Positions 25,007 to 32,757 of a DNA stretch of 64,000 nucleotides are shown here, one piece after another. Numbering within the stretch: the first letter of the stretch is position 1; the number at the start of each line of letters is the position of its first letter. The stretch is from a virus, in the IMG/VR virus record IMGVR_UViG_3300002916_000001, positions 1 to 64,000 of that record; one strand, 5' to 3'. The translations under genes and the position numbers were made by a program. The notes under the pieces are model-generated. The model did not search any database. It saw only the letters and a list, made by a program, of their open reading frames with translations, and was not told the DNA's origin.

Positions 25007-26661
25007 CTCTTGCACTCTTGGATACCGTGGAACGCTATGCCACTCCTCAGCGCAAAACATCGAAAGAGCACTGCTCTCCATGTCCCTTCTGTGGCGGCAA
25101 TGACAGATTTATCATCCTACCTTATGAGTCCTCGCACAAGGGCAAGGACATGCCCCCGCACGCATTCTGCAGGCAGTGCCAGTGGTGGGGAACAGCAGAG
25201 ATGCTGCTTCAGCAAAAAGAACACATCAGCTATGCCGACGCCAAGGCGATCATTGACGGCTCAAAGACTATCAGTGAGGTATCCACTGGCACTCATCGAC
25301 CTGCGGGGAGGACAAAGAAGACAACCCCTGCTAGTGTTGAGGGAGCGCCCTGCGTGGAATGGCAAAGTCTTCTTGCCTTCTGCAAGGTTGCCAAGGCAGC
25401 TCTTTGGAGTGAGGCAGGGGCAAAGGCGTTGCAGTGGCTGCGAGGTCGAGGACTTCTCGATGAGCTCATTGACTCCCATCAGTTTGGGTATAATCCCCGC
25501 GATTGGTACATGGAACGCCCCGAAGAGCTAGGCCTCGCACGCGGTGAGAAGCTATGGCTGCCACGCGGCATTGTCATCCCCTACCTTGGGCAAGATCAAC
25601 TATGGAAGATCGAGATCCGACGGGCAACCAATCAAAAGAAAGACCGCTATTGGAACGTCAAGGGCAGCGCCAACACCCTGTACAACTATGCCAGCCTTGA
25701 ATTTCGCGGCAAGGCAGTAGTGTGCGAGGGTGTCTTCGATGCAGTCATCATGAAGCAAGCAATGCAAGAGGCAGGGGCATCAGGGACTGCCGTGGTCGCC
25801 ACGGGGTCAACCAATGGGTCCTATGAAGACCGCTGGATCATGAAGCTCTCACTCTGCGATAGCGTGGCCTTTGCGTTCGATGCCGACGACGGGGGCAACA
25901 AGGCATTTCAGTGGTGGCAGTCAAGGATATCCAATGCAAAGCGATGGGTGCCCAGCAATGGCGATGTCAATGAAATGTACGTCCAGGACAAAGCGGGCTT
26001 GATCGATGCCATTGCCTGCGGGTTCGTCTTGAGAGACCCATGCAAGGTCTGTGATAAGGCATCGACTGCCATGGACATCTATGAGAGGCAGTGGTGTGCA
26101 GAGCACTTTCCCAAGCCCGTAGAACGATTTGAGGGGCTAGAGGAGTATTGCTATGAATGCGGTGATGACCTTGATAGCTATGATGTCTACGGGCGAGCAT
26201 GGTGTGCAGTGCATAAGCCTGTAGAAATGCAAGTGACATGGCCAGTGGTAAATGAGCCTGTAGAGCCAATTCAAGATATCCCTGCACCAGAAAAAGAGGC
26301 GGTTGAATGGCCAGTCATTGAGCCAGTCCATGAAGTCATTGCAGAGCCGGTGATAGTCCCTGCCAAGTCATCGCAGCGCAAGGAGAAGGCAAAGACGGCA
26401 TCGATGTGCAATACCGATGGGTGCTATGGATTGATCCAATGCCACGACATGGCAGGCGGGCAGTGGTGCAGTAACTGCCAACTCAGACAGCGCTTCGTAG
26501 ATGATATGTTTGCCATCGGCTTTCCACGGATCGAATACTCACCGACGCACTTCGTTGAGGCCGGTGAGAGTCAGTGCACAATCTTTGCAAAGTCGATGAG
26601 TATGACAGCGGTGTCATTGGCATGCAGAGAGGTCAACCGTCTTGCCCTTGTTGCTCAATGA
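25003..26661 (+). CDS. TOPRIM primase with zinc fingers
   Basis: 552 residues. An N-terminal CPFCGGNDR...CRQC zinc ribbon (like DnaG/phage primases) is followed by a TOPRIM domain: VVCEGVFDAVI and FAFDADDGGNKA supply the acidic residues. The C-terminal third holds three further Cys/His clusters and a Pro/Glu/Val linker. It overlaps the ligase by ATGA. A second primase of similar design lies at 32758-34371. Confidence 0.85.
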   Translation: MTLALLDTVERYATPQRKTSKEHCSPCPFCGGNDRFIILPYESSHKGKDMPPHAFCRQCQWWGTAEMLLQQKEHISYADAKAIIDGSKTISEVSTGTHRPAGRTKKTTPASVEGAPCVEWQSLLAFCKVAKAALWSEAGAKALQWLRGRGLLDELIDSHQFGYNPRDWYMERPEELGLARGEKLWLPRGIVIPYLGQDQLWKIEIRRATNQKKDRYWNVKGSANTLYNYASLEFRGKAVVCEGVFDAVIMKQAMQEAGASGTAVVATGSTNGSYEDRWIMKLSLCDSVAFAFDADDGGNKAFQWWQSRISNAKRWVPSNGDVNEMYVQDKAGLIDAIACGFVLRDPCKVCDKASTAMDIYERQWCAEHFPKPVERFEGLEEYCYECGDDLDSYDVYGRAWCAVHKPVEMQVTWPVVNEPVEPIQDIPAPEKEAVEWPVIEPVHEVIAEPVIVPAKSSQRKEKAKTASMCNTDGCYGLIQCHDMAGGQWCSNCQLRQRFVDDMFAIGFPRIEYSPTHFVEAGESQCTIFAKSMSMTAVSLACREVNRLALVAQ

Positions 26662-26971
26662 GACCCTGAATGCCCTTGTTGAGGATATCCACTGCTATCT
26701 CCATGCATGCTTCGTCACCCATTGATACGCCTTGAGCAGCAGAGCATGCTACAACGAACTTTCTCCATGTATCCTGTGAGATCATTGCTCGCAATTCAAT
26801 GTCAGGCGTTGGGTCCTCGACGTATTTCCTTGCAAGTTCGTGGGCTTCCAGGGCAAGTTGCGCTGCATGCTGTGGATATTGCATGACCCATCCACATAAG
26901 AATGCCAATTCTCTAATTGCGGTTTTTGCCGCGTCTTGCTCTCGTTGCCAGCTGCGTTTTTGTAGATCCAT
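26633..26971 (-). CDS. Helical hypothetical protein (112 aa)
   Basis: Not recognised. Starts MDLQKRSWQREQD after AAAGGTGGGGAAC. Predominantly helical with no membrane segment. Its 3' end overlaps the primase end by 29 bases on the other strand, and it is divergent from the XRE gene at 27090. Confidence 0.6.
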   Translation of the reverse strand: MDLQKRSWQREQDAAKTAIRELAFLCGWVMQYPQHAAQLALEAHELARKYVEDPTPDIELRAMISQDTWRKFVVACSAAQGVSMGDEACMEIAVDILNKGIQGLIEQQGQDG

Positions 26972-27089
26972 GTTCCCCACCTTTCTTGTGCACAAAAATA
27001 TTTCGATATACCTCTACAGTGTACCACAATCCCAAGATCCAATCTTGTGGGCTTCGAAGCTCTTCCGTGATATTTTGGTGTAAACATGC

Positions 27090-27347
27090 ATGAGAATAGC
27101 AATGGAACCATTAAAGGTACTATTCGGCAGGCGTCTTCAGCAAATACGCAGTAAGCAGGGTTGCAGTCAGGAGAAGCTTGCAGAAGCCATCCATTGCACT
27201 CCACAGCATCTCAGTGAAATTGAGCGAGGCATCAGTGGCACGCACTTTGACCGCGTTGATAAGATAGCAGAATTTTTGAATGTTCCCGTGGAAGATCTCT
27301 TTCGTTTCTCTGAACTTCCCAAAGATCTCATCGAAAATGATCAATAG
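27090..27347 (+). CDS. XRE-family HTH regulator
   Basis: Residues ~10-65 show GRRLQQIRSKQGCSQEKLAEAIHCTPQHLSEIERG and FLNVPVEDLF, a clear XRE domain in an 85-residue protein. Start could be 27090 or ATG 27102. It ends before the terminator at 27512 and is divergent from the gene at 26971, a usual arrangement for a local repressor. Confidence 0.85.
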   Translation: MRIAMEPLKVLFGRRLQQIRSKQGCSQEKLAEAIHCTPQHLSEIERGISGTHFDRVDKIAEFLNVPVEDLFRFSELPKDLIENDQ

Positions 27348-27511
27348 AAAGTTGTCCCTCTATCCCCCTAGCAATAGGTCGAATATGTTTATATCATAGG
27401 TGCCAATTGATGAGCCTCCTTGACAGAATTGTCGAAACTTGTTATATTCCAAAGAAGAGGTTTAAATGCAAAAACACCAACCTTCGAAATAATGTGAAAA
27501 ACCTCTTATGC

Positions 27512-27540
27512 GGGTATTCTAGTGAATACCCATTTTTCTT
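27512..27540 (+). terminator. Rho-independent terminator
   Basis: GGGTATTC-TAGT-GAATACCC followed by ATTTTTCTT. A degenerate copy of the shared block (27570-27590) lies downstream; a weak TAGATT or TATAAT -10 near 27612-27633 may serve the next gene. A 63-codon frame over the hairpin is rejected. Confidence 0.85.
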
Positions 27541-27685
27541 GGAATCAGAGATTAGTACGATTCCCGTATCTTTTCAACAGGACCAACGACTGTATTAGTG
27601 TAGACCACTGTAGATTGTTCCTTGAGATATAATGGAGTTGACTACTATTTCTGAAGACTAACTAACCCAAGAGGAGCGCCACCGA

Positions 27686-28456
27686 ATGCGATTAGCCTAT
27701 GTTACCTACGGGATGGGTCACGCCCGTCTCGTTGCTTACAAGCCAGAGAAAGAGAAGACCTTTTTCATTGCCCGCTTTGCCGACTCTACAAACAAAGAAT
27801 CCACTGCCATCTTCCACGCCTTCGCCCCAATGATTCACCTTGGACCTGCCATGCTTGCCCATGATTTTGCGTTGGAAGCATGGGATGGCGAAGTGATCGT
27901 CGGGCAGTGCAAGGGTTCGTTCGTGGATGGGTTGCAGTTGACGGAGAAGTCGGGCTATTTCGAGAAGGTGAATCCCCTGCCATTCGCGGGGGAGGACCAT
28001 GAGACGATAAAAGCATCGCGATCGGCAGATGGTCCCGGTCTTTCATCGACAGACATCATTGTACTCTCTCGCAAGTGGGAGAGGACTCACCAGTCCACGA
28101 TTCACATTGCAGTCGGTGAAAGCAGGATCAAGTGGTGGAACAATCACGGCCTCGTGGAGGCAGAAGGCGGTGGCGACACACGGATCACCGGGTGGTCATC
28201 GTCGCGGCAGAGTACCCTCGTTGATCTCCATTGCGCCCTGGTGGCGGTGCTTTCGGGGCCACGTCAGGGAGAAGCGGGGTATTTGCTGTGGGGCGATGAC
28301 GGTGGAATCAGAGTTGGCGGTGGTGAAGGCGGGCGAATAAAGGGCGCAGCGCTGGCTCCATCGCTGGATAATCTGCCCAAGAGGATGCACGAACCGCTCA
28401 AGTTGCCTCCCGTGAGCGTGACGCAAGGCAGTGGGAAGGCGTTGAGTGCACTATAA
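27686..28456 (+). CDS. Hypothetical protein (256 aa)
   Basis: Not recognised. Starts MRLAYVTYGMGHARL with GAGGAG upstream. Contains Gly-rich stretches (GGGEGGRIKGA) and a mostly beta-rich sequence. It is a single-gene unit ended by a 12-bp terminator hairpin. Confidence 0.7.
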   Translation: MRLAYVTYGMGHARLVAYKPEKEKTFFIARFADSTNKESTAIFHAFAPMIHLGPAMLAHDFALEAWDGEVIVGQCKGSFVDGLQLTEKSGYFEKVNPLPFAGEDHETIKASRSADGPGLSSTDIIVLSRKWERTHQSTIHIAVGESRIKWWNNHGLVEAEGGGDTRITGWSSSRQSTLVDLHCALVAVLSGPRQGEAGYLLWGDDGGIRVGGGEGGRIKGAALAPSLDNLPKRMHEPLKLPPVSVTQGSGKALSAL

Positions 28457-28457
28457 T

Positions 28458-28490
28458 GCCCCTGGAATCAATGGATTCCAGGGGCTTGCT
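28458..28490. terminator. 12-bp terminator hairpin
   Basis: GCCCCTGGAATC (28458-28469), AATG loop, GATTCCAGGGGC (28474-28485), then TTGCTCTTT. It lies between convergent genes and may serve both. Confidence 0.8.
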
Positions 28491-28505
28491 CTTTGAGGAT
28501 CGGGG

Positions 28506-29045
28506 CTAGACGATGATAGGGCCGTCCTTAAAATAGTCCCAGGCAAAAATGAAATCGCATCCGCAATTCTCGGCGGCATCCTTGTCCTCTTGGCGATCAC
28601 CTATCATAATCGTGTCGTGTCGATCAATTCCAAAGTGATCCATAGCTTCTATAAGCATGCCTGGACCTGGCTTCCTACGGTCCCACTCTTTGTAGTACTC
28701 GGGCACGGTCAAAGCCTTGATAGTCTTGTCTGAAGCTTTGGCCTTTTCGCCAGTATCCCGATAACAGACGAAGAATGCATCGATAGCGAATGTCTCACAA
28801 AAGCTATCTAACCAAGCATTCATTTCCGCCATATCCAGAAATCCCCAAGCAGCGCCACCCTGATTGGTAATAACAGCCATCTTTTTATCTTGCTTATGCA
28901 GGTCTTCCAGTCGCTCTTTTCGCCTTAGTGCTAGTGCCCTATCTCCTGCTGTTTGAGGAAAGGTTTTTCCTAGCACTGGCTTTGTTAATGTATCGTCCAA
29001 ATCAAAAAGGTAAAGTTGGTACTCCCTGATTTCAATGCTTTGCAT
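28506..29045 (-). CDS. HAD-family phosphatase (PNKP/HisB-like)
   Basis: 179 residues with HAD motifs: FDLDDTLTK (nucleophile D and acid/base D), TNQGGAA, KPGPGM and GDRQEDKDAA. This pattern is that of the polynucleotide 3'-phosphatase and histidinol-phosphatase subclass. ATG 29045 follows GGAG and overlaps the upstream stop as TGATG. With the window's RNA ligase, end-healing of nucleic acid is a reasonable guess. Confidence 0.8.
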   Translation of the reverse strand: MQSIEIREYQLYLFDLDDTLTKPVLGKTFPQTAGDRALALRRKERLEDLHKQDKKMAVITNQGGAAWGFLDMAEMNAWLDSFCETFAIDAFFVCYRDTGEKAKASDKTIKALTVPEYYKEWDRRKPGPGMLIEAMDHFGIDRHDTIMIGDRQEDKDAAENCGCDFIFAWDYFKDGPIIV

Positions 29046-29692
29046 CAATTTCTCCTTTGCGCCTCTTCAGCACGCAACTCTAAAATACGTTCTCTCACCA
29101 GTTTTAGCCCGCCCTTCACCGTCTTGGAATAAAGCACACCAAGCTCTTCCAGTTCAGGCACACTGATCCGGTAGCCAGTCCCATCCTCATGCGGATAGAA
29201 ACGAACATCATAGCCCCAGACCTTGCCTTCCCTGACAAAGTGCTTTGCCTTGGGTGGTCGTTCGCAGTTGTTCTTTGTTACCGCTGCAGATCGTTCATTA
29301 TGGTTGTGGACCTGTCCGTGTTTTTCACGGTATTCCTTGGCTGTCACCTTGCCTTTCTTGGACATTTCCTTGTACTGCCCGGACTGGCGGTGATAAGCAA
29401 CGGCACAAATCTCATCACAGAAATGCTGCTCTGATTTCTGCCACACAGCAGGATTGGAGCGCATGGTGTCCAGAGGCTTTGAGCAGAACGCGCATAGAAC
29501 CTGCTTAGGTCGACGTTCGATTGCTTGGATGCGCCGATGCTCGTAGAGGCACACTTTATCGCAGTACTTGTATCCCTCCCGTGCTTTCTCCTTGAGTAGC
29601 TTTGCACCACATTGTGGGTTCTCGCAGAACTTCACTGCTGTCTCCCTGCTTGCCTTGCGGGGATGTGGCTTCTTCTTTGGCTTGATGGTCAT
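29045..29692 (-). CDS. Double zinc-finger protein (215 aa)
   Basis: Two treble-clef-like Cys clusters: CENPQCGAKL...YKYCDKVC and CAFCSKPL...HFCDEIC, then a basic region and a C-terminal segment (SVPELEELG). GAAAGGAG precedes the ATG at 29692. It is coupled to the HAD phosphatase downstream. Probably a nucleic-acid-binding protein; family unknown. Confidence 0.7.
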   Translation of the reverse strand: MTIKPKKKPHPRKASRETAVKFCENPQCGAKLLKEKAREGYKYCDKVCLYEHRRIQAIERRPKQVLCAFCSKPLDTMRSNPAVWQKSEQHFCDEICAVAYHRQSGQYKEMSKKGKVTAKEYREKHGQVHNHNERSAAVTKNNCERPPKAKHFVREGKVWGYDVRFYPHEDGTGYRISVPELEELGVLYSKTVKGGLKLVRERILELRAEEAQRRN

Positions 29693-29720
29693 TGCAATCT
29701 CCTTTCATTGGTACGTCGCA

Positions 29721-29749
29721 GTATAGCAGGGACTGCAAAGAAAGGCAAG
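29721..29749 (-). promoter_or_regulatory. Promoter TTGCCT-17-TATACT
   Basis: Leftward -35 (29749-29744) and -10 (29726-29721) for the zinc-finger/HAD operon; divergent from the promoter at 29781. Confidence 0.7.
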
Positions 29750-29780
29750 GATAGGCTTTGGCTTTCAGTGAAAACAACTC

Positions 29781-29810
29781 TTGACAGTTCTTCCATGGAT
29801 GGGCTAAGAT
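29781..29810 (+). promoter_or_regulatory. Promoter TTGACA-18-TAAGAT, shared block
   Basis: TTGACA 29781-29786 preceded by CTTTCAGTGAAAACAACTC; -10 TAAGAT 29805-29810. Drives the HTH gene at 29869. Confidence 0.7.
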
Positions 29811-29868
29811 ATAACCATACCAATCGGGCATTTCCGATATATGTAACACAAGAAGGAGAGAGATTTTA

Positions 29869-30081
29869 ATGGCAAGAATGACTACATTGCAAACCAATTC
29901 CGAGCTTCTGACTGTACACGAGATAGCGCAAATTTTACGGTGTGATGATACAACAGTGCGCCGCTGGGTGAAGCAGGGCACACTCGATGCCATTTCACTG
30001 CCCCATCGAGGCATTCGCACAGCTTATCGCATTCGTCGATCCACACTGCAATCGCTGCTTGCCACGACTGTGCAAAGGTAG
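29869..30081 (+). CDS. Excisionase-like MerR HTH protein (70 aa)
   Basis: LLTVHEIAQILRCDDTTVRRWVKQGTLDAI is the HTH_17/excisionase motif; a basic C-terminus follows. GGAGAGAG supports ATG 29869. The gene was ended by a terminator hairpin that is now split by the TnpB element (arms at 30103-30116 and 31602-31615). Confidence 0.8.
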   Translation: MARMTTLQTNSELLTVHEIAQILRCDDTTVRRWVKQGTLDAISLPHRGIRTAYRIRRSTLQSLLATTVQR

Positions 30082-30135
30082 ACAACGATCTTCCAGGAAA
30101 AGGCAGAGCCCCGTCACCGAGTCAGATGCCCCTGT

Positions 30136-31455
30136 CTAAAGACAGGGGCTTGTGTCTGGACTCCACCTCAATCCAGCATACCTCAAGAGGCGTGCTGCCT
30201 TGGCTTCACGATCCGACACATCAGGGCGTTCTGACAATACGCCCGTGCTCATCCAGTCCTGCCGAACGAGCAACGTTCTTAACGCTATATTCCTAGCTCC
30301 GACCAAATCGCTATGGAGATGATAGTGGCAGCTTTGACAGTCGAACAATAACCCGTGGTTAGGCCGATTCTTGTCATCGGTATAGCCGCATTTAGGGCAA
30401 GCTTTACTTGTGTAGTTGGCATCAACCTTGATGGTCATACACCCGTTCAATGCTGCCTTATAGGCAATCATACCCTGCAATTCCGCAAAGGACCATTTGG
30501 AGTACGCCGTGTTGGCTTTCCTCTGCTTGGTACTTACTTTTTTGCCGTTTTTTGTTCGCTTGCGTCGTGTTGTTCGCTCTCTGATATCTGTCAACTGCTC
30601 CAATCCGATAATGGAGTGCGGATTTCTTTGGATAATGCGTTTTGCTATGACATGGTTTGCATCAGCTTTCAACCGTCTCTCTCGCCCGCTTATCACTACC
30701 AAACGTCTGGTAGCCGAACGAGTGCCTTTTTGCTGAAGTCGTTTTCTCAATCGAGCATAATGGTTTGCTTTTGCTCGAATCTGTTTACCTGGAAAGAATT
30801 GGCTTTCTTCTCTTGTGGTCGCTGCCACTGCTAAATATCTCAATCCTACGTCAACACCAACGACACTTTTATGGTCCTCTGGTGTTTGATCCGGTTTCTC
30901 AATCTCAAGGGAAACCAGCAAGTAAAATTGTTTCTTCGCCTTGTTGTACCAGAGCTTTGCAGCTCCAATATCAGCACCTTTCTGGATCAAGGCGACATGC
31001 TTGTCATATCCTGTGTAGGGGATAGTCAAGCGCCCATCAACGGTCAAAAAGCCGATATGCCGATCTTTTTTGAAGTTATAGTCATGCTTATAGTTGACAG
31101 TGACGGTAGGAGAAACGTACTTTGGTGCTTGATCCAAACCCTTATAACGTTTCTTGGTTCTACCAGAAGCACGATCCGCAGCATTCTTCTTGGCCTTTGT
31201 CCAAAGCCCTCTATAGGTAGCTCCAACTTGCCTTGGCACATTACATGCCATCTGGGAAGGAAGACCATACAAGGCACGGATTTCACCGTAACAATCACTC
31301 TGCAATTTACGTGTGTTGCTCGTCTTACCGTGTTCAAATGCGTGCTTCGACACATGGTTTAAAGCATCTCTATATGCCAGTTGTGTCTTGCGTAATGCAT
31401 TGAACTGCTCAGGTGTCGTATTTAATTTAAGTTTTGCAGAAATGATTTGTTTCAT
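30136..31455 (-). CDS. tnpB: TnpB, RNA-guided nuclease
   Basis: 439 residues from ATG 31455. RuvC residues appear in VVGVDVGLRY (D), IIGLEQL (E) and LHSDLVGARNI (D), with zinc ribbon CPKCG...CQSCH. About 50-80 residues longer than the first TnpB, with a distinct Lys/Arg-rich insertion and C-terminal extension. Promoter TTGACA-17-TATACT at 31462-31490. It shares element ends but little protein sequence with the first TnpB. Confidence 0.93.
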   Translation of the reverse strand: MKQIISAKLKLNTTPEQFNALRKTQLAYRDALNHVSKHAFEHGKTSNTRKLQSDCYGEIRALYGLPSQMACNVPRQVGATYRGLWTKAKKNAADRASGRTKKRYKGLDQAPKYVSPTVTVNYKHDYNFKKDRHIGFLTVDGRLTIPYTGYDKHVALIQKGADIGAAKLWYNKAKKQFYLLVSLEIEKPDQTPEDHKSVVGVDVGLRYLAVAATTREESQFFPGKQIRAKANHYARLRKRLQQKGTRSATRRLVVISGRERRLKADANHVIAKRIIQRNPHSIIGLEQLTDIRERTTRRKRTKNGKKVSTKQRKANTAYSKWSFAELQGMIAYKAALNGCMTIKVDANYTSKACPKCGYTDDKNRPNHGLLFDCQSCHYHLHSDLVGARNIALRTLLVRQDWMSTGVLSERPDVSDREAKAARLLRYAGLRWSPDTSPCL

Positions 31456-31461
31456 AGATAT

Positions 31462-31490
31462 AGTATAGCATATCTTCACGCACTTGTCAA
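31462..31490 (-). promoter_or_regulatory. tnpB promoter
   Basis: Leftward TTGACA (31490-31485), 17-base spacer, TATACT (31467-31462). Confidence 0.7.
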
Positions 31491-31757
31491 GATATTTTTT
31501 ACCTTGCAGAAGTTGAAAGATTAAACCCAGACTGCGGTCTGCCATTTTTCCACCCCATATCTAAAGAAAGGGGACACCAAATGGGGCTTTTGTTGCAGGG
31601 ATGACGGGGCTCTGCTATGCCCACCAAGTCTCAACACTTCGATGCCCCTATTTGGCTCTACAATGCGATTCTGGAAGAGGTCATATCACCCTATAAAAAA
31701 TACCATCATTGCCACTTCTCATCAATTTGAGCCTCAAGAAACCCACATTGCAGAGGC

Positions 31758-32034
31758 TTACCATTCTCGCCACGCATCGTCCTTGACCTCCTCGCCTTTC
31801 CCTGCCACTTCACTGATGTCCCCCGAGAGCAATGCTTTCACTGAGCACTCGAAGATTTCAGCGCACCTGAGCAACGTGTGCACCCTGCATACGTGCCCGC
31901 CCGTGCTCAATATCGCTGATCGATGATACCCGTGCGAATCCAAGGAGGTCGGCGAGTGTGCGTTGATCCATTCCACGATTGCGACGATAGGCACTGATGG
32001 CAGTGCCTATCGTGGGGTAGCAAGGTTCGATCAT
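31758..32034 (-). pseudogene. XRE-family HTH gene with a frameshift
   Basis: From ATG 32034 the frame reads MIEPCYPTIGTAISAY and an HTH (MDQRTLADLLGFARVSS...), then stops at 31858. The adjacent frame continues the expected XRE helix (VHTLLRCAEIFECSVKALLSGD) to a stop at 31758. One base removed at the GGG near 31880 restores a full ~90-residue XRE protein. The ATG overlaps the HNH gene's stop. Mutation, recoding and sequence error cannot be told apart here. Confidence 0.7.
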
Positions 32035-32390
32035 AGCAACTCCATCGCCATCTGCCCTGCCATCATTGCACCCTCACGGCGTTTGCGTTGCCTTGTCTCC
32101 TTGGCGTGCGCAATGTGTTCATCGAGGTCAAGGCGGAGATGGCAAGCTTGGCACGCAGCTTTCAGGTTCTCACGCCTGACATCATGTTTATCGTGCTTGT
32201 CTCCCTTCATGCCCGATGGATAATCGACCCCTAAATGGGCAACGGTGAGCACGACGCGCCCTGCTCTCCCTGACTTCAATGGAGAGCCGTTGTGGGCTCC
32301 ACAAAACTCGCAGCGATTCAGCGCAATGCGACGGATGGTCCTTGAGATCTTGGGCCAAGCAGTGGGATAGCGATGTTTATCCATTGGCAT
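32031..32390 (-). CDS. HNH endonuclease
   Basis: 119 residues: CEFCGAHN, then VLTVAHLGVDYPSG...RRENLKAACQACHLRLD, the HNH core with both zinc knuckles. AGGAGG eight bases upstream fixes ATG 32390. Coupled to the downstream XRE gene by ATGA. Third HNH-type protein in the window. Confidence 0.8.
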   Translation of the reverse strand: MPMDKHRYPTAWPKISRTIRRIALNRCEFCGAHNGSPLKSGRAGRVVLTVAHLGVDYPSGMKGDKHDKHDVRRENLKAACQACHLRLDLDEHIAHAKETRQRKRREGAMMAGQMAMELL

Positions 32391-32402
32391 GGGTGTCACC
32401 TC

Positions 32403-32737
32403 CTAGTGAAACCTGAGCGATGTCTGCTCAATTCCAGGCCACGTGTCGTCTACAGGTTGATAGAACCATTCTGGCTCGAACATGTCAGCGCAGTACTCTT
32501 CCAATTGCCGTTCATTCGGCACACTTCAAGTCGGTTATAGCCGTATTCACAACGCTGTTTCTTTGCTCGTTCAATCAATCGACCTATACGCGGCTCTAGA
32601 TGTATTGCTGCCTGTACATACATGTTGCTATTTATCCGTTCAAGCAGTCTCTTCTTGGAAATTGGCCTTTCATCCTGATAATACATCTGAGGATAGATCC
32701 ACTCACCTTGACTGTTTTGATATGCTGATTTAACCAT
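32403..32737 (-). pseudogene. Small gene with apparent frameshift
   Basis: ATG 32737 follows GGAGG and reads MVKSAYQNSQGEWIYP...LIERAKKQR... In frame it ends TALTCSSQNGSINL at 32450. The neighbouring frame from about 32522 reads PNERQLEEYCADMFEPEWF and on to a stop at 32403, just ahead of the next gene's binding site, and looks more protein-like. Family unknown; the frameshift is inferred from sequence character only. Confidence 0.5.
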
Positions 32738-32757
32738 TATTCTGCCTCCATTAACTA

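Larger units (their letters stand above)
30120..31585 (-). mobile_element. Second IS200/IS605-type element carrying only tnpB
   Basis: Right-end hairpin CCCCTGTCT-AA-AGACAGGGG at 30129-30148, left-end hairpin 31553-31573 identical to that of the first element. tnpB only. Both elements have AAATGGG directly outside the left end (on the + strand), a likely target-adjacent sequence. Confidence 0.8.
30103..31615. terminator. Terminator hairpin split by an insertion
   Basis: GCAGAGCCCCGTCA (30103-30116) and its exact complement (31602-31615) would form a 14-bp stem directly after the HTH gene. The TnpB element occupies the former loop. Functional loss is inferred. Confidence 0.75.

Noticed and set aside
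27407-27598. 63-codon rightward frame
   Set aside because: It spans a strong terminator hairpin and has no ribosome-binding site.
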